From assembly GCA_039111635.1 (NCBI GenBank), contig JBCAQO010000004.1, positions 868,001 to 932,000 of the forward strand: a DNA stretch of 64,000 nucleotides. The letters run 5' to 3'. Under the pieces are notes generated by a model, which saw nothing but the letters and a program-made list of their open reading frames with translations, made no database searches and was not told where the DNA came from. Below are positions 45,553 to 55,496 of the stretch, piece after piece; position 1 is the first letter of the stretch, and each line of letters starts with the position of its first letter. This stretch comes from Heterobasidion occidentale (taxonomy: Eukaryota > Basidiomycota > Agaricomycetes > Russulales > Bondarzewiaceae). Made by a program: the position numbers and the translations under genes.

Positions 45553-46884
45553 TCACTCCTCGTTGTTATCCTCGTTGTCGCCCTCGTTGTTGCCATCGCC
45601 CATCGCCTCGCCTGGCTCCCCCTCGTCTTCGCGCCCGTGTTCTTGCCCACGCACGCTCCTCGTCCTTGTTTTGAGTGACGTTGATGCCAGCCGTGCGGCG
45701 CGTGGTTTCGAACTGCTCGACTGCCTTGTCTTCTTCGGTAAGATACTACACGAAGAAATGGACTTTGTCACATTCCATCGGCCGCATACATACAGTTGAC
45801 GCGGGGATCTTCGATTTACACCCGCAAGCGTGACCACACGAAATGCGACAGCAAGGAAAGGAGAACGCACGTCGAGTCAGCAGTCCCGGAGCCCACCGGC
45901 CCAGACGTTCACAGCGAGCGAACAGTCGACGCTCAAGGAGTTCCGTGTACGTGCCCCTGTCCCTTCGATGCTGCCGTGACCACACCATACTCACAGCCGT
46001 AGCAGACACACCTCCCCGAGATATTTGCGAGCATGTACGACAAGCTGGATGCGAAGACAGCGCTCTATGGCGCAAATAAAGATCTGATCGTCATATCCAG
46101 CGACATACAGCGGTTCCTTCGGTGTGCTCCGCTGGTTTGGCTTCAACAGCTCGTGTTCCCACACACCGGCTGACACGTGCCCCCTTGCGCCGCAGGCGTA
46201 CGAGTTCTTCATGAATGATCCGGGCTCCCTGACGTAGATTTCCTGGCTCTTCAAGCCTTTGCTCTCCGCCAACACCCTCGCGAAGACAAAGGTCGCTGGG
46301 GCGGCGCACATGCGATCGGGGCAGAGCTGTGGCTGCTCATCATCAACGACAAGCTTCCAACGTGATACGGCGACACCGTGGCCGACACCCCATTCTGATC
46401 ATGTCCCCCCCTTTCCTCCAATTCCTTTGTGCCGCATTTGCACCTCTTAGAGGCGCCTTCAAAGCACTCCATCACCGCGCTCTCCCACTTTTCCTTCTTG
46501 ATCTGCGTCCACAAAGTGTCCCTCGTCCAGCATGCGGACTGCAGGCCCACCGCCATGCAAGGCAACGGCATGAACGTGAACGAGACACAGAGCGCGCGCT
46601 CCGCGTCCGGCAGGCGCGTCTGCAGTGCCGTAGCTAGAGGCGAGGGTCAGGGCGCCGCGCCGGGGTGGACCCGGCGATGCGGAGGGCTTGCGTTGTGCAG
46701 TACTTAGTGATTTTCCAGTAGCCGGTAGCGCGTCCTGTGGCAGGGACGGGGCGGAGTCGGGGCGGGCAGGAGGACAAACAAGATGAGTAACGATGAGGGT
46801 GTTGAGTTTATTGAGGGTGGCCTCGCCGCTGTCTTCGAGATCGGAGACGCCTTGCGCGACGAGCCATGGATGTGTCAGTGGCAC
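45553..46884 (-). CDS. hypothetical protein, multi-exon (model uncertain)
   Basis: Several coding-like segments share the minus strand: a possible start at 46884 (MPLTHPWLVAQGVSDLEDSG), then CWTRDTLWTQIKKEKWESAV and CFEGASKRCKCGTK near 46430-46530. Next come WKLVVDDEQPQLCPDRMCAA, IYVREPGSFMKNSYACGARG and EPLYVAGYDDQIFICAIE near 46050-46340, and near 45600-45740 DKAVEQFETTRRTAGINV with a charged tail. Exon joins were not resolved. The Cys pairs might bind zinc but no named domain is recognised. The region is more GC-rich than the repeat zone to its left. Confidence 0.35.
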
Positions 46885-47442
46885 AGCATAGTGAAGAGGC
46901 GCGCAGCTCTGTCCAGGACATATGTTAGCAAGAATAGAACGTTTGCGTAGAGACTAGAGTGATCCACATTCAACTTTTATTATTATCTTTTTGCGAAACA
47001 GTTTATGATACGCAACACTGGTCAGTCTCGTGTGCGCTTGACCGAGATGTAACATGTGTGTGCGGTTTTGTTTTTCGTGTGTGATGTCATTCTCGTGTGT
47101 TCGGGAGTTGTGCAGTCTCATGGGGAGCTTAGTTTTCGTGGGAACCTCCATTGTCGTGCGGAATGAATAAAACGACACTTTGACCGCCATACACAGCAAG
47201 GCTTCAACCACGCAGCATTATAGACGACAAATGTTCATCGACATCACTAATATGAACACCAAATAACCACGTTCTTTTGTACATCATGATACGAAACTTC
47301 TCAGTGGGGACTACTCATAAACATACAACACAAGACAAAGCACACGACTGCCAACTGACCACAATACGAAGCGCTCATACGATCAGAGATGGTGGAACTT
47401 GAAAAATCTGTCTTTTCGATCGAGTGGGATGACCTGTCCTAA
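46885..47442. other. intergenic region
   Basis: Spacer between two minus-strand genes, probably promoter of one and 3' region of the other. Nothing recognisable. Confidence 0.45.
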
Positions 47443-48403
47443 TCACAATGACTGCTCTCTATCCGCTTCAACATGGATCAAACTGGAGCCTTCGTCGTCG
47501 GATTGTACAAGATCAACTGTCGCCATGCCTTCTGGCCAGCTGACGTCCGTTCCAGATTCAGCTGACTTACCCTCCTCTGCTTCCTGTGTTCCGGATGCTA
47601 GATAGGCGAGGCGAGGCGGGATATCATCATCGAACAGAAATTGGTCCCCGCTGATGGAGTACTTGCGTTCGCGCTATGCGAACCACATCCTGACATTTTC
47701 TTCTCCAAACGAATCATACCCTTGGCTGATATGTCGCCACAAAAAGGATCGCCATTTCCTTCGTTTCATGTCTCTGTTGAGCAGCGCCGCCCAATCTAGG
47801 ACCAAGTACGATCAGCAAGCCACATTCTCAGATAAAACAAAACACTCAACTCATTTGGGCCACGTCCGGCACAGTGTAAGGAACCTGGCCCACAGCCTGC
47901 TCATCCTCACGGTAGAACATTCGCTGTGCGCGATCGTGACCGTAACCAGAGTACTCCCGATACAGGTACCCGTGGATCTTTGGCCATCGCCAGTTACTTC
48001 CCATCTGATCATTGCAACTGGCCGCGTAAATTGCCTTAAGAAACGCACGCCGCAGCCTCCAGATGTACGTGTATTCGCACATGTGTCTCGGCGACATCTC
48101 TAGATCCTTCTTGTGTGTAGGATAGACGATGGGTGAGCCGTCGGGGTGCCGCAGTGACTCGAAGAAAGCCATAGCCTTGTTCATGAGGGTGAGGGGGATA
48201 GAATGGCACCAAGGCATGACGCAGGGATGTTCTTCCGTCTGGTCATCGTCAAGCTGGTGAACAGTAGATAAGAGAACGCGGCACAGGGGACCATTGCCGT
48301 CGAGAAACACTCTGCAACGAGGCGCGTCGCTCCTGTCTGGCATGCTAGGCAACTCGGGGAATGCCAACCTGTTGTCATGATTGCAAGAGCGTTGTTCACT
48401 CAT
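47443..48403 (-). pseudogene. hypothetical protein gene with in-frame stop
   Basis: Starts at 48403 (MSEQRSCNHDNRLAFPELP); an upstream exon series from 48885 may also belong. The main exon has DAPRCRVFLDGNGPLCRVLL, CHSIPLTLMNKAMAFFESLR, YIWRLRRAFLKAIYAA and KIHGYLYREYSGYGHDRAQR. An intron (gttgag to cctag, about 47858-47802) leads to NWAALLNRDMKRRKW, HISQGYDSFGEENVRMWFA and then TAG at 47674-47676. The same frame stays open for about 76 more codons with RERKYSISGDQFLFDDDIP and an acidic tail, ending at 47443. A TGG-to-TAG change is the simplest explanation. The protein resembles a lineage-typical family without assigned function. Confidence 0.55.
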
Positions 48404-48884
48404 CTTCCTTTGATATGGCACTAGAGTGATGTGGTACGTTGCCAAAGGGCATATCAATATGTGGGAGAGGCAGATCGGATTAAATAGACACACGAGGCGC
48501 AATTTCACTCACTGCGAGCAGGACAAACCCCGTCGTGTCAGTCCGACGTACTAGGTCGCCGCAAGTCCATGATCGAATATGATGTGTCAACAACGTGCAA
48601 AGCCTTCCCCTCATCAGAGCATAATTGTCTAACGCAGTCTTCGTTCGAGAGCCTGCAACAAATGTAGTCATCGTAGGTCATGAAGGTGAATAAGGTCGTG
48701 TATAACCGGCCATACACACTCATACGCCTCACCCGGATATTTCCGGGACGTGGGAAATTTCCCTTGGCAAACTTTCGCTGCTTCGGGCATTGCCAGGCTG
48801 GCCATTTCCACAACGCACTCCGTGACGGACCTCCTCTTTCTGCGACTCTCTCGACATCCGTCTCCCCTTCCACGAAGGTATTCA

Positions 48885-48942
48885 CTTGCTCATTGCAGGT
48901 GGTATCGGGTGACCGACATCACTCAGTCTTGCTCATTGCAGG
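48885..48942 (-). repeat. paired 15-nt motif CCTGCAATGAGCAAG, copy 3
   Basis: On the minus strand, exact copies lie at 48885-48899 and 48928-48942, 28 bases apart. The pair ends 69 bases before the start at 49011 of the plus-strand Ulp1-type gene, so gene-relative orientation equals that of the other two pairs. Confidence 0.95.
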
Positions 48943-49010
48943 ACTGCTGTGCTCGACGAGTAAACTTCGAATGTCCATCGCTTCAGCCTTTCGACGTCCA
49001 GACAAATCAT

Positions 49011-50988
49011 GCTATTGAATCCTGAAGATGCGGAGCTAGCTCGCTCCATGAAGAAACCACCGCCGAAGGATCTTGTGGCGAGGATGCACGCTGTTATGGG
49101 GTTTGCGTCGGCGAGGTATGTTCACTCTGTCACGCACGATCTCAGCCTTTCTCACACAAGATTATGCTAGTGCGTCTCTGCCACCCAGCACCTTGCGAGT
49201 GCCATCGCCTCTTGCGCACACTAAGCGGGTGTTATCCAAGTCTGCTTTGTGCCCCATTGCGTAAGTCTGATATGCGTGCCTTCCAGACGCCGCCGATATA
49301 GATCATACCATAGGAAACATGCGGCACGATCCGAACGACCCTTGCAACAGAGTGCAGCATCTTCGCATCCTACATTTGCCGTACGCCGACAGAAGTCTTT
49401 CTATGAATCAAAAAATTCTTCAACTATAGCGGTAGCCTCGAACACAATCTCGCCACGATATATCTCAAAAACGAAGCCTCTTTTGTCTCTTGGCTCAAAG
49501 CCAATCAAAACATCTCGCACACAAGCATCATCTCTTGACACTGGTTTTCCACGATCTGGCACAGGAACCGTGCCGGCGCCCCCACCTCTCTTCAATTCCT
49601 CAAATACTCCAGCATCAGCTCTAGAGGATGCTTCGTTGCCAACGGTCTCAGAGGCATTACCTATTCCTCCATCCTCTCCACTCAGTTCTCTCACGTCTGA
49701 AGATGATGATGTTGAGGTAGAGCTGCCCACGAAAGTACCTTTGCCAAAGCAATCTGACTCATCTGCTTGATCGGACACTCGCGCGATGTATGTATCAATG
49801 AATACATACAAATTGTCACTTATTCTCGACTTTCTACAGTATTTTGACTTACCCCTTTGTTGGCCATGGCGCGATTGATATCGGACCACAGGATATGGAG
49901 CGACTAAAACCTCGCAGATTCTTAAATGATAATCTCATCAATCTTGGTTTAAAGTAAGTGTTCGATTTTATCCGAAACCCGAGTGCTCGCTCATATGAAC
50001 ACAAAGACTGTGGTATGCCAAGTCAAGGGTGAAGGATTCTGTTGCTATGGACCAGGTACACATATATAGCACGTTTTTCTATACGCGATTGTGAGTTACG
50101 TCTCATGGAGCGCTGTGAAGATCGCTTATTTTTTTTTCGTAGACGAGCTGGCTATGAAGCAGCCAAAAGTCATACAAACAGAGTCGATATCTTCAGCAAG
50201 AAGTTCTTGATCGTCCCTATACATGATGAGTGCGAGCAAGCTTCTTAGTTCCGTGACTACATTGCTGAGACATGACTGATAGGGCGGAACAGCATTGGTA
50301 CTTGGCAGTCATAAGCCATCCACAAGGCCTATTCGAGCGCCCGCCAGCTAAATACAATACTGTTTTTGCCGTTGATTCGGCGCACCGACTTGGATGGACT
50401 ATGTTGTCGGATAGCGAAGGCTCGACTACATCAAGTTGGGTCCACGCGTGAGCCATAACGATGATGATCGTTTCACTGTTACTCCTAATTGATCTTTGCC
50501 AGTACGCAAATCTTTATATTCGATTCTCTCAACCGAAAGCGTCGGAATACGGGCCGGCGCTTAGCTGAGTATCTATGTGAGGAGGTCAAGGCCCGAATCA
50601 ATATCACGCCTCTGTTCGAACCGCATGCAAAACAGTTTGAGGTGGGTCACATTTGTTGTGTATGATGTATGCCTCGAATGAATGTCCTCGTCAGGTGCCC
50701 ATGCAACCCAATCAGTATGATTGTGGCTTGTACCTTCTCCACTTCAACTATCTTTTCATGAAAAACCCGGATATGTTCATGAGACCGACATCGGTAAGTC
50801 TTCACGATGCTTGCTATCACGAATCCTGATCTATTGCCCTTGGGCCATCATGCAAGACATTGAAGAAGGGGCATGCATCAGGGGCAGAAATAGAATGGGA
50901 GGCGGGCGTCGTTCCCACCATGCGTGAGATGCTGAAGGCAGAACTCCTCAAACTTTCTGATGAATGGCAACAGCTCTCGGGAAGGTGA
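49011..50988 (+). CDS. Ulp1-type (C48) cysteine protease domain protein
   Basis: Predicted SUMO/NEDD8-protease-like enzyme. Exon 1 (MLLNPEDAELARSMKK to SAR) is spliced to TLRVPSPLAHTKRVL, then a Ser/Pro-rich linker with ALPIPPSSPLSSLTSEDDD. The catalytic domain begins YPFVGHGAIDIGPQDMERL and PRRFLNDNLINLGLK (substrate-binding helix), then DSVAMDQVHIYSTFFYTRL. The triad is visible: His in EHWYLAVISHPQ (near 50310), Asp in IFIFDSLNRKRRN (near 50520), Cys in PNQYDCGLYLLHF (near 50720), with the oxyanion Gln upstream. The C-terminus is LKLSDEWQQLSGR. No lesion is seen. Such proteases are often carried by or near mobile elements in fungi; DUF6698 and Plavaka genes in the window fit that setting but do not prove it. 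Confidence 0.75.
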
Positions 50989-51279
50989 GTACGTAGCGTA
51001 ATGTGCAGACTCAAAGTCATATGCTGCCGAGTCTGTAGAACATGGCCACTACTGTTCTGTCTCGCAGACTTGCTGACCATTGAGTCTTTGGTTCTTCCCT
51101 TAATACGCACTTTTACCATTCCCACAACTTGATCTTCATGCATATGAGCCGGTTCATATTGAAATGAGTGGCTACGTATCAATCCTATGGTGTTGAGTCT
51201 AATGGCTGTACATTAATTCTATGCTGACTGTAATGGCTGTATATGAATCCTATGGTGTCAACGCTTTGGTACTAATTTT

Positions 51280-52293
51280 CTAGAGTTCTGTAGCTTGCTC
51301 CTCATCGGTATCTCCCCCTTGATTATCTGAATCTGTGGTGAGATCAATTACTTCCAACGGGCATTCGTGGTGAGCGAAGGCCCGACGGGTCGTGATCAAT
51401 CGACAGGAGCACTTCACAAAGAATTTGGAAAAGGCCTCTTCGGAAACACCTGGATAAATGTTCGTGTCCATCTGTCGAAGGAGGTCATACAACGGGTTTG
51501 GTCGATATTGAGTAGAGACACGGCGCCTTTGCACAAGGCGGAGAAGTGGGTTTTCGTTCGAGGTTACATCTGAAATGGTGAGTGAGTTACACCTGAATGT
51601 CAAACAGGTACTGACACTCACCGATTTGTGCGTGAGTGCGTTTCAGAGGCATTGGAAAGGGGTTCAGGGGGACATATCCTGCTTCGCTAAAGTGTAGCAC
51701 TGGTCGTGGGCGCGCTTCGGTTGCCTCTGCGTGGGAGTCAATTCTAGACCTAGAGATTGATCTCGAGGTGCTCACCACGAGGCGCGTACATATGCACTGG
51801 ACAACCAATACGTTGGTAGGCATGCTCGAGGCGAACTTGTGAGATTGGTAAGTCGTGTGTATTCACGCTCATTGGATGGGGACTGACCTATATATCCACA
51901 CACTCCATGTGCGCATCGAGCAATGTATTGACCATGGAAAGGACCCGACGTTGCAAGATACATAGCTGCCTCCGTGAACACCGGTGGTCCGTTTCTCTCG
52001 AGCAAGGGGCACAAACAACACGGCCCGAGAAATCTATTCGTCAGGCGGTGTTTCCTCAGAGACGAAGGCACGACACGGTCCCCCTCCCTTAAGCTTACGG
52101 GCCTGCATTGTGCGTCAGACATTTCAAATTTTTGAGGTGACAAGACCCACCACTTCCATGGAATCATCTCCCCTGTTTGAATGTCGTACTGAAAAACCGC
52201 GTTGTCAGATCCCCGAACCTTGTCCAGGTATCGGCGATGACGAGAAGGGATGGAGATGACCAGTGATTCGCGAGTTAAAGGTTGGGACGACAT
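51280..52293 (-). CDS. hypothetical protein with Cys/His cluster
   Basis: Starts MSSQPLTRESLVISIPSRHR and continues AVFQYDIQTGEMIPWKWWV, then CCLCPLLERNGPPVF and HGQYIARCAHGVCGYI. The C-x2-C and C-x2-H-x2-C pattern may bind zinc. After an intron (donor gtcagt near 51887) the frame is uncertain among three open readings. One continues with Ser/Arg-rich RSISRSRIDSH and PVLHFSEAGYVPLNPFPMP. The last exon carries NPLYDLLRQMDTNIYPG, FFVKCSCRLITTRRAFAHHE and an acidic end. Convergent with the Ulp1-type gene. No name can be given. Confidence 0.5.
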
Positions 52294-52544
52294 GGCTAGG
52301 CAGTGCAGGATGAGATGGCCTTGAGCAGGTCAATGTCCTAAATACCCTTGAGGGTCGCTTCGAATTGGCTTGGATACCCGAAGCCCGACCTTCCTCCTCC
52401 TACCCGAGGTGACTCGCTCTGACTCCCACTGACTTTCTGACTCACCATAGTTTATGACTCGTTCGCTTGCTCGCTCGTTAAAAACTTTGGACGCGATACC
52501 AGGTCCCACGCCCGTTTTCTCATCGACGCACCGTTCTTACTTCC

Positions 52545-54002
52545 ATGCCTGAGGACCACTCTCTTGGTGATAAACGTCAGCCTAGTGCTCTTCAACTAGG
52601 CCCCAGGAAAAGGCCGTAAGCACTACTTTGCCTCGCCTGCCTGGGCGACCTCTGACCCTCCGCAAGGTGTCTCACAGATCCGCTTGTTCATCACGGTCGT
52701 CATTTTGGACGGACTGTACACGCTCTTTGCAACGTCCAGTCTATAATCACACGTGGTCTTCTTAGAATGGGAGAGCTGGCTGAGGAGCCTGAGTCCTTGA
52801 CATATGAGTGAGCCGTTCCTATCTAAGGCCAACTCGCTGAATCAATCATTCTTGTCATGCACTGCGTGTTTCATTGTTTGATAGGCAGAGGCGGGAGTAC
52901 AAGGTTTATGAAGAATTACTTCGGATGGTCCCCCATCTTGAAGAGCGCCTACAGGAAGGCTCTGACGAGGAGATCATGCACATAGGGGAACTAGTAAGTG
53001 TGACCGCATCACCTTGAGTGTGGCTATTTAACGGTAGGGCAGATTCAAAAAGGGGTGTCTAGCGCTAGATCGGACGATACAAAGAGTATGAAAGGCCCTA
53101 TCCTCGATTGGATCACTCCTCGAGGCCAATCCCTTATTCCGCCACTCTCCCGTAACATGAAATCAGATCGGGGCTTTCGCCATGAACAGACAGGAGCGCT
53201 GCTTTGCCCTGCAGGATTGGATTGGTCGAATCCTGAGTAAGATCAAATAATCTCATTTTTTCCCGTTCATCTCACTCGAACAGTATCAAACGGAAATTGC
53301 GAGACGGTGAAATGCTTATTCCAGGAGACCAGTGGCCCATTTTTCTATATGCTGGTTATCGGTACGATTCTGATGACCCATGGAAGGGGCTTTTCAAGAG
53401 CCAGCTGCTCGTCTCAGTATGTTTCTATCTGGTACTTTCGACGAACTCGCATGCTGATGTTCATAGGCCTATAAGCACGTGTTTACATCTCCAAGTTCAG
53501 TGGAAAAGGATGCGAGGGCCACAAGGTCTGGGAACGCGCGGATTCACGGTATGAAATGCGTCACACCGGCATCGATCGCTTACATTGCCACGCAGGTAGC
53601 TGTTAAGAGACCCCTTCGCATGTTGCTTCTGATTCCCCTTTCTAGGCTCGATTTTCCCTCTCGTCGTCAGCTGTATTTTCTCGAACAGATACTGTCACCG
53701 ACTCAGAGCGTTTCTTCAATAGTGTATTGGAATTGTTTGAGGATGTGGAGGAAAAGGAGGAAGTTGACGCGCTATTATTATGGTGGAACTGGTACGTATC
53801 TCAAAGTATCTTCGACCCTTTCTGACATTCTTTGAAGTCAGATTTTTCCCAGTTTTTCTTCAGCTCACCCGCAGCATCAACCAACAGTGCGCTGGCCAAG
53901 ATCAGAGAAAGAAGGGCTCAGAGAAAAGCGGCTGAGGCGAGGAAGGATCCTATCTCAAGGGAGCCTACCGTTGAGGAACGTACTAGACGTCGGGCAGTAT
54001 AA
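52545..54002 (+). CDS. DUF6698 domain protein
   Basis: Matches the Agaricomycete DUF6698 family, function unknown. Start MPEDHSLGDKRQPSALQ; the first intron is unresolved. Conserved blocks: HHGRHFGRTVHALCNVQSII, RMGELAEEPESLTYEQRREY (across an intron with gtgagc and gatag ends), VYEELLRMVPHLEERLQ, QKGVSSARSDDTKSMKGPIL, WITPRGQSLIPPLSRN, FRHEQTGALLCPAGLDWSN, GDQWPIFLYAGYRYDSDDPW, HVFTSPSSVEKDARATRSGN, VTPASIAYIATQ and VFSRTDTVTDSERFFNSVL. It ends with a Lys/Arg/Glu-rich helix and a stop at 54002. Several introns are needed and all have acceptable borders, so the gene may be intact. Confidence 0.75.
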
Positions 54003-54306
54003 TATGCTTTTCACGGTATCAATGCCTATCATCTGTCGCTTCATCTTGTGTGCAGAAGGGACTATATCTTTCCTTCCAATGATAGTAGCTTCTGCAATCA
54101 TCATAATTAGTTACAATAGTAGATATCCTCGCTAGACGTTGCTATTTCTTAATCATTTGAACAATTAATGTGTCAAGCCTGACCGGACTCCATCATATGT
54201 CCAGGTCTTGATAATCGCAGTCAATCGTGCGGCTTTCTTACTGCATTTCGCAATCATTTTGCTTCTGATTCATTTTTACTCACATTCAGACTCAGTATCG
54301 CGCTGA
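54003..54306. other. 3' flank of the DUF6698 gene
   Basis: AT-rich, no gene seen. Confidence 0.5.
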
Positions 54307-54724
54307 TGTTGCGCGATCAAGTCTGGACGAACATTGTCACTCTCGCATGTGTTGGCCGTGAACGTCAGTCTGGCAAGGATTGTCGGCACCGGCAACTCCA
54401 TTGTTAATTATAAAGGTAGGCTTTGTTGCTGACAATTCGGCTTTCTTATTGACCTTTGCGAAGCCCTTCTCCCTGATGTAGGTTGATCTTATGTAAAACT
54501 CTTGCATGTATTGGCTGTTGCGCGATCAAGTCTGGACAAACATCGTCACTCTCGCATGTGTTGGCCGTGAACGTCAGTCTGGCAAGGATTGTCGGCACCG
54601 GCAACTCCATCGTTAATTATAAAGGTAGGCTCTATTGCTGACAATTCGGCTTTCTTATTGACCTTTACGAAACCCTTCTCCCTGATGTAGGTTGATCTTA
54701 TCTAAAATTCTTGCATGTGTTGGC
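54307..54724. repeat. 209-bp tandem duplication
   Basis: Two nearly identical 209-base units begin with tgttgcgcgatcaagtctgg at 54307 and 54516. A few substitutions separate them. Non-coding. Confidence 0.95.
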
Positions 54725-55141
54725 CGAGAACATCAGTCTGACAAAGATAATAGCCTTCGCAAATCCCGCCGTCTATTACAATGATTGGTACTACTTTGAA
54801 TCACATAACATTCTTGTTGGCTGTCTCGAGGGCTGTCCCTCCGATGCATGTGCATCAACCTTGAACCATGGCTATATTTCCTCCATTTCTTGACATTTGC
54901 TGTCAACCTGTTGTTGATGGAGAGTTTCACCAACATCACCGGGCATTACTTGACTAGATACTTGTGCTGTGTACCCAGAAGTATGATTGATATGTCACTT
55001 CATTATCTTTAATCTTTTGCTTACCAGAGGTCATCGGTGTTGCATTCCTGCTCATCTTCACCTTCTAATCCCATATCTGATATTCTTTGTGAAGTTCGGG
55101 AAGCCTGAGGGATGTTGTGGTATCTACCAACCGTGCCGCCT
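54725..55141. other. spacer before the copia element
   Basis: Begins with a partial, diverged continuation of the 209-bp repeat (tgttggccgagaacatcagt). No gene. The last five bases, cgcct at 55137-55141, are the left target-site duplication of the copia element. Confidence 0.6.
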
Positions 55142-55490
55142 TATTGTGATGTGTGATCTGCGAGACAGGGAGATGAGCGGGAAACTCAGTCGGTCCGTCT
55201 ATGTGATGGAAAACGACTAAATTAGGCTGTACCTGCGAGACAGGGAGATGAGCGGGAAACTAGGTACAGAGTAAGTAGAGGCTCTAGGATATAAGTAAAT
55301 AGAATGCTCACCTCAGTCGGTCCGTCTATGTGATGGAAAACGACTGAGGTGCGCGAGTATCGTGAGCCGCTAAATATGTACCAGTCTCTGTCTCGTAGCC
55401 TAATTAGGAAGGTGTGGCAATGAAGAGAAATACGTGAGAAGTGTTAGTCATACGAGTAGCGTCGTAGGGTTGAGGAGGTCATGTTCAACA
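55142..55490 (-). repeat. copia 3' LTR
   Basis: 349 bp, matches 60097-60445. Contains two direct copies each of gcgagacagggagatgagcg and gtccgtctatgtgatggaaa; most copies are flanked by arms that pair with each other. Confidence 0.95.
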
Positions 55491-55496
55491 TTCCCC

